Source: Bacillus_I endophytica_A (GTDB lineage Bacteria > Bacillota > Bacilli > Bacillales > Bacillaceae_H). Taken from it: DNA of 64,000 nucleotides. The stretch covers positions 186,001 through 250,000 of the forward strand of contig NZ_JALAMS010000003.1 of assembly GCF_026790145.1 (NCBI RefSeq), read 5' to 3'. How positions within the stretch are numbered: position 1 is the stretch's first letter; each line of letters begins with the position of its first letter. Of this stretch, positions 27,716 through 35,991 are shown in pieces. The notes beneath the pieces were generated by a model. That model was not told the DNA's origin. It made no database searches and was given only the letters and a program-made list of their open reading frames with translations. The translations under genes and the position numbers were made by a program.

Positions 27716-28057
27716 TTATCGGGCTATGAAATAAACGCCTATAATAATGACAAAAATACCAAACCATTGTTGAGGTGTAACGGTTTCTTTGAAAATAAGA
27801 AAAGCAGCGATAGCTCCAAGTACATAGCTTATGCTTTGAAAGGGATAAGCTATGCTTAAAGGGAGCTTTGATAAGATAACAAGCCATAAGCCAGTAGCTA
27901 AAACGTAAAGAATCCCTCCACCAATAAAGAATGGAGAAAGAAGAACGGAAATAACTTTTTGCAAAGTCCAAGCATCAACGTTAGCTACAGCTACTTTCCA
28001 GAGAATTTGTCCTGTTACGAGCATTAGAATATTTAAGAGTATTAGAATATAAATCAC
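27716..28057 (-). CDS. SMR/EamA-like small membrane protein (ArnE/F-type flippase)
   Basis: A 113-residue, four-helix protein with the small multidrug resistance/EamA pattern (QILWKVAV, SIAYPFQSISYVLGAIAAFL, KETVTPQQWFGIFVIIIGVYFI). Close relatives in glycan operons (ArnE/ArnF) move undecaprenyl-phosphate-linked sugars, and the neighbours (GT2, DUF2304, GT39) favour that role over drug efflux. The start is GTG overlapping the upstream stop (GTGA, 28054-28057), so translation is coupled; AAAGGAC lies about nine bases before. Confidence 0.78.
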   Translation of the reverse strand: MIYILILLNILMLVTGQILWKVAVANVDAWTLQKVISVLLSPFFIGGGILYVLATGLWLVILSKLPLSIAYPFQSISYVLGAIAAFLIFKETVTPQQWFGIFVIIIGVYFIAR

Positions 28058-28404
28058 TGTTGGTGTTGTCCTTTTTCTTCATATTTTTGTTTTAAGATGG
28101 CATATTCTTGTGTTAATGTAACAAGCTGCTGATTCATTTTAGAAATTCTTCGGGTTAAGTCAAAGATCACAATAATAAGAAAAAGCATTCCAAACAAAAA
28201 AAGGATTGATGGAGCATAGTATACGTTAAGCACATCAGCAATCTTATTGATAAGGGAAGAGTTGGCACTCAAAATACCAATTCCTAAGCATGTTAAAATC
28301 CAAATGATTGAGTACTTTGTTTCAAGAATCCCTCTTCTTACAGACTCAATAACAAATATAAAAATTCCAATTACAATAATGAGAGAGATAATGGTGATTT
28401 TCAT
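28054..28404 (-). CDS. DUF2304 membrane protein
   Basis: A 116-residue protein with three hydrophobic helices and a C-terminal coiled-coil-like tail (about 85-116, MNQQLVTLTQEYAILKQKYEE). This is the DUF2304 pattern, commonly found next to dolichol-phosphate-mannose-like GT2 genes as here. Its biochemical role is not established; a partner or anchor for the soluble-type GT2 enzyme upstream is a reasonable guess, since that enzyme lacks its own membrane helices. Confidence 0.82.
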   Translation of the reverse strand: MKITIISLIIVIGIFIFVIESVRRGILETKYSIIWILTCLGIGILSANSSLINKIADVLNVYYAPSILFLFGMLFLIIVIFDLTRRISKMNQQLVTLTQEYAILKQKYEEKGQHQQ

Positions 28405-28408
28405 GATG

Positions 28409-29116
28409 TCACTCCTTTACAATTCGTTGAATAACAATAGATAGCGTTACTTTGAACATGTAATAAATAGATTTAAAAGGAGTAATAGAGGATTGTCCTC
28501 CTTGACGATTCGTCATATTAACCGTAATTTCTTGAATGCGAAGTCCTTTACGAGAGAGGTGGATTAATACCTCTGGTTCTGGATAGTCCTTTGGGTACGT
28601 ATTAGCAAATATTTTGATGACCTTGTGGTTAATAGCTCGATAGCCTGAAGTAGGGTCTGTGAATGTTTGTCCAGCTAGTGACCGAAGCAACAAAGTAAAG
28701 TAATAAATCCCAACTCTTCTTGAAAAAGCGCCTTTATAGTCCGTCTTTTTCAGAAATCTTGAGCCTACAACCATATCTGCTTCATCTTTTTGAAGGGGAT
28801 GGATAAGTCTTTGAAGTGAATCTGCATCGTGTTGTCCATCTGCATCAAACTGAATCGCAATATCGTAGTTATGACGATATGCATATTGATAACCAGTTTG
28901 AACAGCTCCTCCAATTCCAAGATTGTAGGGAAGATCAATGAGTATAACGTCTTTGAAGCGTTTTACAATCTTTGAAGTTTGATCTTTGGAACCGTCATTA
29001 ATAACACAAATGTCTAAGCTGGGATGCTCGTTCTTAAGATGGAGTAATGAATAGAGCGTATTTGAAATTGCTTCTTCCTCGTTATAAGCAGGAACAATAA
29101 TTAATACTTTATCCAT
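28409..29116 (-). CDS. GT2 glycosyltransferase (DPM1-like)
   Basis: A 235-residue GT-A enzyme with VPAYNEEE, ICVINDGSKDQT, the metal site QFDADGQHD and the C-terminal DPTSGYRA and NRQGGQSS blocks. It has no membrane helices, unlike the CsbB-like enzyme on the other strand, and matches dolichol-phosphate-mannose synthase-like proteins that charge undecaprenyl phosphate with a sugar. It is first in the minus-strand operon with DUF2304, SMR-like and GT39 genes. The start ATG has AAAGG upstream with a GGTGATCACC palindrome between. The donor sugar is unknown. Confidence 0.85.
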   Translation of the reverse strand: MDKVLIIVPAYNEEEAISNTLYSLLHLKNEHPSLDICVINDGSKDQTSKIVKRFKDVILIDLPYNLGIGGAVQTGYQYAYRHNYDIAIQFDADGQHDADSLQRLIHPLQKDEADMVVGSRFLKKTDYKGAFSRRVGIYYFTLLLRSLAGQTFTDPTSGYRAINHKVIKIFANTYPKDYPEPEVLIHLSRKGLRIQEITVNMTNRQGGQSSITPFKSIYYMFKVTLSIVIQRIVKE

Positions 29117-29285
29117 TGGTGATCACACCTTTCATAAAGGAGGTATTAATCTTTAGAAGAACCTTAAAAATGATATAAAAGAATATTCTCTTAATTCAAT
29201 ATATTAGCATAAAAATACATATTTTTGGTAAAATCTTTCTCTTTCCTATTAAAAAGATGAATGATATTACTAAAAAAATATAAGG

Positions 29286-29315
29286 AAAAGAGAAGACGAT
29301 GAAGTCTTCTCTTTT
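29286..29315. terminator. Terminator of the SLH subtilase gene
   Basis: AAAAGAGAAGAC pairs with GTCTTCTCTTTT and overlaps the stop region of the minus-strand subtilase. T-rich sequence follows on the minus strand. Confidence 0.82.
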
Positions 29316-31533
29316 ACAGTTTTGAAACACGATATAACATAGCCGAAAATTGGGCACGTGTAATCGGTTCATATGGTCTAAATTTGTCTTGTTTCGTAAT
29401 GATGCCAGCTTCTGTTAAACGACTCACTGCATCAAAGCAAAAACTTGAAGAAGGGACATCTTCAAAGGTAAATGTGCTTTTCTCTGACAAAGACAGCGAG
29501 CGATCTAGAATAAGGGCCATCTGGGCTCTTGTAAGGGTGTTTTCTGGCTTGAATTCATGACCATAACCTCTTACAACACCATGCTGATAGGCGCTTAGAA
29601 CAGCGAGTCCTCCGCTTTGTTCTAGAACGACATCATTAAACGGGGTGTCGATTGATTTAGGTTCTAATGAAAGAAAACGAGAGATCATCATAACACCATG
29701 CCTTCTTGTGAGAGAATCATTTGGCTTGAAAAATCCATTATCATATCCTCTAATCCATCCTTGTTCAAGACCTGTTTGAATTTCCTTTTTCGCCCATACT
29801 GCTCCATCTAAATCTTGTGGAATCATCTTTTTTTCTCGAGAAGTTAATGTTCGTTTATTTTTAGTTAAGATTGTACCTTCTTCGTCTACAACGAATAACC
29901 CTACGCTGTTAGGAAGTCCGTCATCTAAGAAGGGAAGAGTAATATCAAGAAGCTGCGATGTGATGTTTTGTTGCTTTATAATGTCTCCATTTTTCGTGAT
30001 AAGAAGTTTTTTGTTTATAAGATTAGAAGTAAAAGCTATAGCGATACTTTTAGATTCTGTTAGAGATTGTCCGTTCTTTATATTAAGAAATTCCGCTTTT
30101 TCTGACGAAGTTGGCATATTAATAGCCTTTTCAACATTTAGAAGTCCGTAGGTTGTTGAAAAATTCTCTGCTGATGAGAGAAGCTTGTCTCTTACTAAAA
30201 GCCAGTCTAGGTCTGGGTTTACTGTTCTAATTAATGCAGCAGCACTGCTTACAAAGGGAGTTGCAACAGAAGTACCGCTGTATGATTTGTACTCGTTCAA
30301 GCCATATGTACTGTAAATATTCTCTCCTGGAGCACTTATATCAATTTCCCATCCTTTATTGCTGTTTTCTATTGGTGCTCCAGTTTTTGTGATTCCTGTA
30401 ACAGCAATTACCCCAGGATACGAAGCGGGGAAAATGGTGCTAATATCTTTGTTTTGATTTCCAGCTGCAGCTACAACAGCAATATCATGAGAAAGAGCAT
30501 TTTGAATCGATTCACGTAATATAGTAGTTTCACCACTACCAGCAAGACTAAGGTTAATAACATCAACATCTTTCTTTATGGCATCTTCAATAGCTTGACT
30601 AATTTCAAAGTCACTTCCATTCCCGAAATCATCAAGAACTTTAAATGGAATAATATCTACAGCTCCATTTAATATAGCCCCATCTATTCCCTTATTATTG
30701 TAAGCACAAGCTCCAATGATTCCTACAATATGAGTGCCATGACCAAGATTATCTGAAGGCCAAACATAAGGAGAGATATAGTTCCTTCCTTGGCTTGTTA
30801 AGATATTATCGCAGAAATCCTCGTGTTGATTTATACCCGAATCAATAACTGCAATTCTTGCATTGTTCACAGCTGTTATGTTCTCTATAGATGGAGTCTT
30901 ATTCCATCCTGCAAATGAGGAAAGCACTACAACCATGTTTCCATATGTTATCTTTTTCGGAAGAAGCACATCAGCCCTTTTTAGCCCTGCTTTTTGTTCA
31001 CTAATCAGAGAGCCATCATTATATACTTTAACAGACCAATCTTTCTCAACATGATCAAGTGTGATGCTTAAGCGGGATAATTTTTGATTTTCCCATGCTA
31101 TCTTTAGCTTCGTTTCTTTGTTAGCTGTCTTAAAGGTTTGTCCTGTATATTTTATAGATGTTCCTTCATTAACATCTTGGATTTCTTTGTCTAAAAGGAG
31201 ATTATTGTTTTTCCGTAAGTTTGATGGTACATGAATAAGCTTTAGCCCCCATTGTTCATCAACAAGAGAAGGAGTTTCAGCACTTACTTCTTTCTTTTTT
31301 TCACTTTCATAAAATAAGATAGTCCCTTGTTTTTTTAGCATTTGAATCTCTGATTTGGAGAGATTTGTTTTGACAACATTGTTACTTTGTTTCGCATCAG
31401 GATATTTAACAAGAAAAGCTTTAGCTTCCCGCTCAGTTTGAAAGTAGAGAAGAGAGGAAGCATTAATAGTGGTAGAAAAGGAAAAAATAAAAGAAAACAA
31501 TACAATTAGCGAACATATATATTTAGTTTTCAT
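29314..31533 (-). CDS. SLH-anchored subtilisin-like serine protease with inserted domain
   Basis: The 739-residue protein has a signal peptide (1-25), an I9-like propeptide (about 27-80), a subtilase domain with Asp231 (AVIDSG), His265 (GHGTH), Asn359 (AAAGN) and Ser422 (SGTSVATP), a small beta region (about 480-560) and three SLH domains (about 570-739; TRRH, TRAQ, TRAQ). The mature N-terminus motif DEQWGLKLI (93-101) is separated from AVIDSG by about 130 residues, far more than the usual 20-30, so a beta-rich domain is inserted at about 105-220. Two Cys (241, 276) flank the catalytic region and could form a disulfide. The start ATG has AAAGGAGC upstream. It is a wall-anchored protease whose substrate is unknown, possibly S-layer or other SLH proteins. 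Confidence 0.88.
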   Translation of the reverse strand: MKTKYICSLIVLFSFIFSFSTTINASSLLYFQTEREAKAFLVKYPDAKQSNNVVKTNLSKSEIQMLKKQGTILFYESEKKKEVSAETPSLVDEQWGLKLIHVPSNLRKNNNLLLDKEIQDVNEGTSIKYTGQTFKTANKETKLKIAWENQKLSRLSITLDHVEKDWSVKVYNDGSLISEQKAGLKRADVLLPKKITYGNMVVVLSSFAGWNKTPSIENITAVNNARIAVIDSGINQHEDFCDNILTSQGRNYISPYVWPSDNLGHGTHIVGIIGACAYNNKGIDGAILNGAVDIIPFKVLDDFGNGSDFEISQAIEDAIKKDVDVINLSLAGSGETTILRESIQNALSHDIAVVAAAGNQNKDISTIFPASYPGVIAVTGITKTGAPIENSNKGWEIDISAPGENIYSTYGLNEYKSYSGTSVATPFVSSAAALIRTVNPDLDWLLVRDKLLSSAENFSTTYGLLNVEKAINMPTSSEKAEFLNIKNGQSLTESKSIAIAFTSNLINKKLLITKNGDIIKQQNITSQLLDITLPFLDDGLPNSVGLFVVDEEGTILTKNKRTLTSREKKMIPQDLDGAVWAKKEIQTGLEQGWIRGYDNGFFKPNDSLTRRHGVMMISRFLSLEPKSIDTPFNDVVLEQSGGLAVLSAYQHGVVRGYGHEFKPENTLTRAQMALILDRSLSLSEKSTFTFEDVPSSSFCFDAVSRLTEAGIITKQDKFRPYEPITRAQFSAMLYRVSKL

Positions 31534-31618
31534 GTTGTTGCTCCTTTAATATAGAGGTACTTCTTAATAATAGGAGAGGAATAAAATGAAGTAAATGAAA
31601 GAATGTGAGTTTTTGGAC

Positions 31619-31651
31619 ATAAAAAAGGCCCATCTATACGAGTAGATGAGC
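31619..31651 (-). terminator. Minus-strand terminator-like hairpin upstream of the SLH subtilase
   Basis: GCCCATCTA pairs with TAGATGAGC with one mismatch, and on the minus strand is followed by U6. It lies about 90 bases upstream of the minus-strand subtilase start, where no minus-strand gene needs ending, so it may be an attenuator. Confidence 0.55.
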
Positions 31652-31657
31652 AAAAGT

Positions 31658-31732
31658 ATGGTTTACCAACCAAAATCTTATCAATTTTTATTATACTCAA
31701 TTTTTATCTGTAATTCATTTCATATATTTTAG
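31658..31732 (+). pseudogene. Relic of an S-layer gene 5' end
   Basis: The first 25 bases from ATG match the start of the S-layer gene at 18731 with one substitution, encoding MVYQPKSYQ against MAYQPKSYR. After that the similarity stops and the frame ends at TAG 31732 after 24 codons. There is no ribosome-binding site and no SLH sequence follows. It looks like a fragment left after loss or recombination of another S-layer gene. Confidence 0.6.
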
Positions 31733-31907
31733 AATTTATGTATTATTATACCTTTAAAATATTATATTGGAAAATATGTGAGTATAAAGAACCTTTTTAT
31801 AATCTTAAAGTTTATATTTGGAATTAAAATAATTAATTAAGACTGTATTGCGAGATTATACAGGGTCTAATGACTTATATTTGTGTATATATGGTTTAAA
31901 TTACTGG

Positions 31908-32022
31908 TTGATATCTTTTTCTTTTCATACTACTATTAAGTCTACCAATCGAGGTTTTCACAACCTAAAGCTACTGTTTCAGTAGTCATAAAAAGCTGCT
32001 AGATCTTTCTAGCAGCTTTTTT
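31908..32022 (+). ncRNA. Candidate structured small RNA
   Basis: TTGATA (31908-31913), a 17-base spacer and TACTAT (31931-31936) would start a transcript near 31943. The RNA can form AGGTT/AACCT (31952-31966) and CTACTG/CAGTAG hairpins, then a strong terminator (AAAAAGCTGCTAGA with TCTAGCAGCTTTTT, 31990-32021, U6). Length is about 80 nt and there is no ORF with a ribosome-binding site. No known RNA family was recognised. Confidence 0.45.
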
Positions 32023-32172
32023 ATATTGTATGACAGTAGAAAGACTGTTTTGTGATGAAATAAGGAGAATGTTTAATACAGTGTAACTTTTTGTATGTGT
32101 TGTACGTTAACACATAGAGAAGTTTTTTAAGGGATAGGGATATTTCCCTTTAATAAAGGAAGTGTCTAGAGT

Positions 32173-33348
32173 ATGAATAAATTATTTGGTGCAAGTGTTG
32201 CCCTTTTCTTTTTATTCAATATGACTCCTTTTTCAGAGAATGATCTTTCAAATATGAAGTTAACAGAGTATGCAGCAGCCGTTGACAATATAATTGGACC
32301 CCAAACAGAAGCAGCAACTACTAATAACAGAGTAGATGGTGTGGGAGAGGTTAACGAAAAGAAAGAAAGTATTTCGAACGAAGATAAGGTAATAGATAAA
32401 GGGACAACAGAAGTACAGCAAGATAAAAATAAAATAGATAATGGGAAAGTAAATACAGTTTCTTCTAATAAAGACATGAAGGTAGAAAAACAAGACAATA
32501 AGCCATTAGTGACAATTCATTCTATATTCATTGGAGAAAACAAAGAATCTGTTCTTCAAAAACTCGGAGACCCCATTAGAAAATCGTCAAATGATTATGG
32601 AATAGAGTGGAACACATATCATCAAAATTACAATCATTTCTTTATGGTTGGTTATCAAGATGAAAAAGTCGCTGCCCTTTATACAAACCAAGATGTATTC
32701 AAAACAACCAAAGGGATAAAGTCAGGCTCTACTGTTGATGAAGTGCGAGAGGCATATGGTTCTCCACTTGAAACTATCCAGAAAAATGGAAGTAACTATT
32801 CTGTTGAAGATGAAGAATATGATACGTATGAGCTAGATGGATATTATGTAACATTTTTCTATGATAATCTAGATGGCCAAAAAGTAACGGCTGTTCAAGT
32901 CATTACAAAACGTGCTGAAGAAGAAAAGGAAGGCTACTATGGTAATCCATCTCAAATGTTAGAGGAAGGATTCAAATGGCAAATGTTCGATCTTATTAAT
33001 GCTACAAGAGTAAAACATGGCCTTCTTCCTCTTGTATGGAATGACCAAATAGCTAAAACAGCTCAGCATCATAGTTTAGATATGGCTGACAATGATTATT
33101 TTGGTCATAAAAACCAAAGTGGCAAAACACCTTTTGATCGAATCGCAGAAGATCATATAGACTATTCTATTGCAGGAGAAAATATAGCTATGGGACAGCA
33201 AAACAGCATCTTTGCCCATGAAGCATTAATGAATTCTAAAAGTCATCGTACAAATATTCTTGATCAACGTTGGACGTATTTAGGAGTTGGTGTTTCAATA
33301 AATAATGAAGGAGTCCCATACTTTACGGAAAATTACTTTACTCTCTAA
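32173..33348 (+). CDS. Secreted CAP-domain protein with CAP-associated N-terminal domain
   Basis: A short hydrophobic N-terminus (about 1-20) may act as an export signal; a low-complexity charged linker (about 40-115) follows, then a CAP-associated domain (about 116-255, IGENKESVLQKLGDP... TVDEVREAYGSP) and a CAP/SCP domain (about 270-391) with the conserved His, Glu (AGENIAMG) and SHRTNIL motifs. The layout is that of Bacillus YkwD-like proteins, associated with spore coat or envelope; molecular function is not established for most. There is no SLH domain. The ribosome-binding site AAAGGAAG sits upstream of the ATG and a terminator follows directly. The neighbourhood suggests an envelope role. 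Confidence 0.85.
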   Translation: MNKLFGASVALFFLFNMTPFSENDLSNMKLTEYAAAVDNIIGPQTEAATTNNRVDGVGEVNEKKESISNEDKVIDKGTTEVQQDKNKIDNGKVNTVSSNKDMKVEKQDNKPLVTIHSIFIGENKESVLQKLGDPIRKSSNDYGIEWNTYHQNYNHFFMVGYQDEKVAALYTNQDVFKTTKGIKSGSTVDEVREAYGSPLETIQKNGSNYSVEDEEYDTYELDGYYVTFFYDNLDGQKVTAVQVITKRAEEEKEGYYGNPSQMLEEGFKWQMFDLINATRVKHGLLPLVWNDQIAKTAQHHSLDMADNDYFGHKNQSGKTPFDRIAEDHIDYSIAGENIAMGQQNSIFAHEALMNSKSHRTNILDQRWTYLGVGVSINNEGVPYFTENYFTL

Positions 33349-33349
33349 T

Positions 33350-33375
33350 AAAAGTCGCCTTTTGGCGACTTTTTG
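33350..33375 (+). terminator. Intrinsic terminator
   Basis: AAAAGTCGCC / GGCGACTTTTT directly after the CAP protein gene. Confidence 0.88.
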
Positions 33376-33490
33376 TTTTCTAGTTAGAAAAGAGGATGTA
33401 GGAAAGAAACAAATTATGATAGGATAAGAGAGTATATTCAATAATATGACAATTTTTTTAGAAACTAGAAAAAGAGATGGAGGTTTTTTA

Positions 33491-34384
33491 ATGGGAAAGA
33501 CTTCGCGTAAAATTCTGGTTGGAACTCTTTCAGCAGCTGTAGTAGCAAGCATTGTTGCTCCTGTTGCACATGCGTCTTCATTTAAAGATATTTCAGAAGA
33601 TTCTGATCATACTGAAGCTATTACTTCTTTAACAGAGAGAGGCATTATTAAAGGATTTTCTGATGGAACATATCGACCATATCAAGAGATTACAAGAGGG
33701 CAAGTAGCGAAAATATTCTCTCGTCTTCTTGATGGAGAAGGCAAGAAAGAATCTGTATTCAGCGATGTTCCAGCTGACTATAAAGATCAAGAACTTGTTT
33801 TAGCTGCAAGCGAGCTTTATCATAAAGGAATTATGACAGGATCTAACGGTAAAATGATGCCTAATAAGCCAATTACAAGACAGCAAATGGCGAAAGTATT
33901 AGTTGAAGCACTAAGTTTACAACCGAACACTGCGTACCCTAATAATCTTCAAGATCTTGATTATATACCAAGCAATATGCGTAAATATGTGCTAACACTT
34001 GTTCAAAATGGAGTAACGCGAGTTGATGATGGCTTGTATCGTCCAAGTGAAGCAGTTACACGAGCACAGTTTGCTTCTTTTGTATATCGAGCTCTTGAAG
34101 TAGGAGAGAGCGGAGAGGAAGATTTTGAAGTTAATGAAGCAACAGAAAATGAAGAACAAGTTTTATTAACTTTCTCAAAATCTGTTGAAAAAACGTCCAT
34201 TACAGAGGAGGATTTTTCTGTTGAAGGAAGTCATCCTGTAAAAGTAGAGGGTGAGGGGAATAAAGTGATTTTAACTTTGGGTTCTTCCACAAATAATAAG
34301 AAGGCTGACACAGTAGATATTGTAGGCACTATTAGCAGTGATAGTGGTGAACTATTATCAAATGTCACTATAAAGGTAAAATAA
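33491..34384 (+). CDS. Miniature S-layer-like protein (3 SLH + one Ig-like domain)
   Basis: The 297-residue protein has a signal peptide (1-29) and SLH region strikingly like the major S-layer protein: KILVGTLSAAVVAS against KFLVGTVSAAVVAS, and the same TRGQ, TRQQ, TRAQ order. Only one SbsA-type Ig-like domain follows (about 215-297, VLLTFSKSVEKTSITEEDF). It therefore looks like a cut-down S-layer paralogue: able to bind wall polysaccharide but too small to form the same lattice. The start is the ATG at 33491, with GGAGG seven bases upstream; an in-frame extension to 33446 lacks a signal-peptide-like start. It may cap lattice edges or compete for anchoring sites, both untested. Confidence 0.85.
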   Translation: MGKTSRKILVGTLSAAVVASIVAPVAHASSFKDISEDSDHTEAITSLTERGIIKGFSDGTYRPYQEITRGQVAKIFSRLLDGEGKKESVFSDVPADYKDQELVLAASELYHKGIMTGSNGKMMPNKPITRQQMAKVLVEALSLQPNTAYPNNLQDLDYIPSNMRKYVLTLVQNGVTRVDDGLYRPSEAVTRAQFASFVYRALEVGESGEEDFEVNEATENEEQVLLTFSKSVEKTSITEEDFSVEGSHPVKVEGEGNKVILTLGSSTNNKKADTVDIVGTISSDSGELLSNVTIKVK

Positions 34385-34415
34385 AATAAAAGCACTGAAA
34401 AAGTGCTTTTATTTT
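34383..34415. terminator. Intrinsic terminator
   Basis: AAAATAAAAGCACT / AGTGCTTTTATTTT right after the mini S-layer-like gene. Confidence 0.8.
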
Positions 34416-34561
34416 ATGTTTGTAGAGCATTTAATTTTCCTTCATTGTGTAAAATACTGCTAAAAGCAATTATAAAGATATCTTATAAAAGTAATTAATT
34501 TACATTTATGTAGCGACTTGCGTTAAAATGATATTATTAATCTTTTATAAGGAGGAAGATC

Positions 34562-34843
34562 ATGAAAATATTTCTAAATGCTTTATTAGTAAGTGTTTCG
34601 GCATCTTTACTTTATATATTTATAATGTTTGTGACACCGATGTTTTTAATGATGACAGGAAGCTCGGCTTTTACTTCTAGCCCAGAGCTGTTCGGACACG
34701 CGCTTTATGTACTAAATATTGCAGATCAAGAATTTTTATCAAAAGCTACAAACCTGGGCCTAATCCTTTCATTCATACTAGGAGGAGTTCTTTATTATGG
34801 AGGGCGTACGTTAAGGAACAAACGACTTCATCAAAGTCCCTAA
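34562..34843 (+). CDS. Small membrane protein, function unknown
   Basis: A 93-residue protein with two clear membrane helices (about 5-30 and 62-82) and a short basic C-terminus. The gene is preceded by a very good ribosome-binding site (AAGGAGGAAGATC before ATG), which supports real translation. No family was recognised. It stands alone between the mini S-layer-like gene and the stress-protein gene. Confidence 0.65.
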   Translation: MKIFLNALLVSVSASLLYIFIMFVTPMFLMMTGSSAFTSSPELFGHALYVLNIADQEFLSKATNLGLILSFILGGVLYYGGRTLRNKRLHQSP

Positions 34844-34949
34844 TATATAAACCTATTAAATTTCTCCTTTGAAATGTGCTCTTTATGTTTTAAATCTTTT
34901 CTTCTGTGGAGTAGTATTTATACATTTCATAAAGGAGGAATTTAAGATT

Positions 34950-35276
34950 ATGAAACCAGTAGTACGCGAGTATACAAATGATGAGTTATTAAAAGAAGAT
35001 GTGAAGAAACTTCAAGTCCAAGGAATCTACGTATTATCCCATGATGATGAACGAACAAACCGTGTTGCTAATAATGCAGATGCAAACACAATCGGCATTA
35101 AAGAAATGGGTTTAGGTACTGCTGCAAGCAACTTGTTTAACAAAAAAGGGGACGAGCTTCGTCATAAATTAAGCGAGGTTGGTCTTTCTAAAACTGAAGC
35201 TGAGATGTATGAAGAAAAGCTTGATCAAGGTAAAGTTTTAGTTATCATTACAAACAATGAAACAGTACGCTTATAA
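34950..35276 (+). CDS. YflT/general stress protein 17M-like protein
   Basis: A 108-residue soluble protein matching the general stress protein 17M-like (YflT) domain: the opening VVREYTNDELLKEDVKKLQVQGI, GIYVLSHDDERT, and a C-terminal KVLVIITNNETV strand. In B. subtilis such proteins belong to the sigma-B regulon; molecular function is unknown. The start is the ATG at 34950 with AAAGGAGGAATT upstream; the longer in-frame extension to 34869 would place the ribosome-binding site inside the coding region. No clean sigma-B promoter was found upstream, so stress control here is only an expectation from the family. Confidence 0.82.
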   Translation: MKPVVREYTNDELLKEDVKKLQVQGIYVLSHDDERTNRVANNADANTIGIKEMGLGTAASNLFNKKGDELRHKLSEVGLSKTEAEMYEEKLDQGKVLVIITNNETVRL

Positions 35277-35285
35277 TTATGACCT

Positions 35286-35314
35286 AGCGCGTCTTCACGA
35301 TGCGCTTTTTTCTT
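35286..35314 (+). terminator. Intrinsic terminator
   Basis: AGCGCGTC / GATGCGCT with one wobble, followed by a T-rich tract. Confidence 0.65.
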
Positions 35315-35388
35315 TTCCATTAATTAACTTGTTTAATAATCAATCATAAAGGCTATATTCTTTCCAAAAGGGGAAGGAGTCGGAATGT

Positions 35389-35967
35389 ATGATGGATTTT
35401 ATTACAGAAACGCTTAAAGATTTTGGAATATGGGGTCTTTTAGCTGGCCTTGCTGTTGAGGCTTCTTCTCTACCGTTCCCAGGTGCTCTCATCACACTTA
35501 TTTATGGTTATCTACTAAATAGTTCTTTTCTCTATGCGTTTTGGATCTCAACTATAGGAAGCATCTGCTATACACTATTCAGCCTTATCCCTTATGGAAT
35601 TGGCTATAAGCTAGAAGATAAGCTATCTCAAAAATGGAAAGATAAAAAAGTATTTAAGAAAAGTCAGCACTGGTTCCAAAAATGTGGTCAATGGACAATT
35701 GCTCTTGCAAGACCAATTGGAGTTGGCAACTATGTTTCATATCTAGCTGGAATTTCAAAAATACGCATTCTTCCATTTTTATTGCTAACATTCTTAGGTA
35801 TCTTTCCATGGGTACTAGCAATGATTCTAGTAGGGGGAGCAGGTAATCTAAAAATGGCTAATTCCATTACCTCACAGGCTCAGACGTATATTTTTGTGAT
35901 TGCAGGCATTGCTATTATTGGGTTTGTTATCCATAAAATGTACGCTCGCAAAAAGAGTGAATGCTAA
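35389..35967 (+). CDS. DedA-family membrane protein
   Basis: The 192-residue membrane protein has the DedA/VTT layout: a re-entrant N-terminal region with EASSLPFPGALITLIYGY, a middle ALARPIGVGNYVSYLAGI block and C-terminal helices. DedA relatives include undecaprenyl-phosphate and phospholipid scramblases; recycling of the lipid carrier would suit a region so rich in Und-P-dependent enzymes, but the sequence does not separate that from other DedA roles. The start ATG at 35389 has GGGGAAGGAG upstream; a second ATG follows immediately. It is monocistronic. Confidence 0.85.
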   Translation: MMDFITETLKDFGIWGLLAGLAVEASSLPFPGALITLIYGYLLNSSFLYAFWISTIGSICYTLFSLIPYGIGYKLEDKLSQKWKDKKVFKKSQHWFQKCGQWTIALARPIGVGNYVSYLAGISKIRILPFLLLTFLGIFPWVLAMILVGGAGNLKMANSITSQAQTYIFVIAGIAIIGFVIHKMYARKKSEC

Positions 35968-35991
35968 CGTTTACAAAAAAAAATAAGGGTA

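Larger units (their letters stand above)
31534..32172. other. 639-base intergenic region with S-layer relic and small-RNA candidate
   Basis: Very AT-rich. It holds a minus-strand terminator-like hairpin (31619-31651), a copy of the S-layer gene start (31658-31732) and a promoter-terminator unit for a possible small RNA (31908-32022). Otherwise no gene is visible. Confidence 0.7.

Noticed and set aside
34870..34920. Possible sigma-B promoter before the YflT-like gene
   Set aside because: GTTTTA is present, but the -10 reads GGAGTA, too far from GGGTAT.
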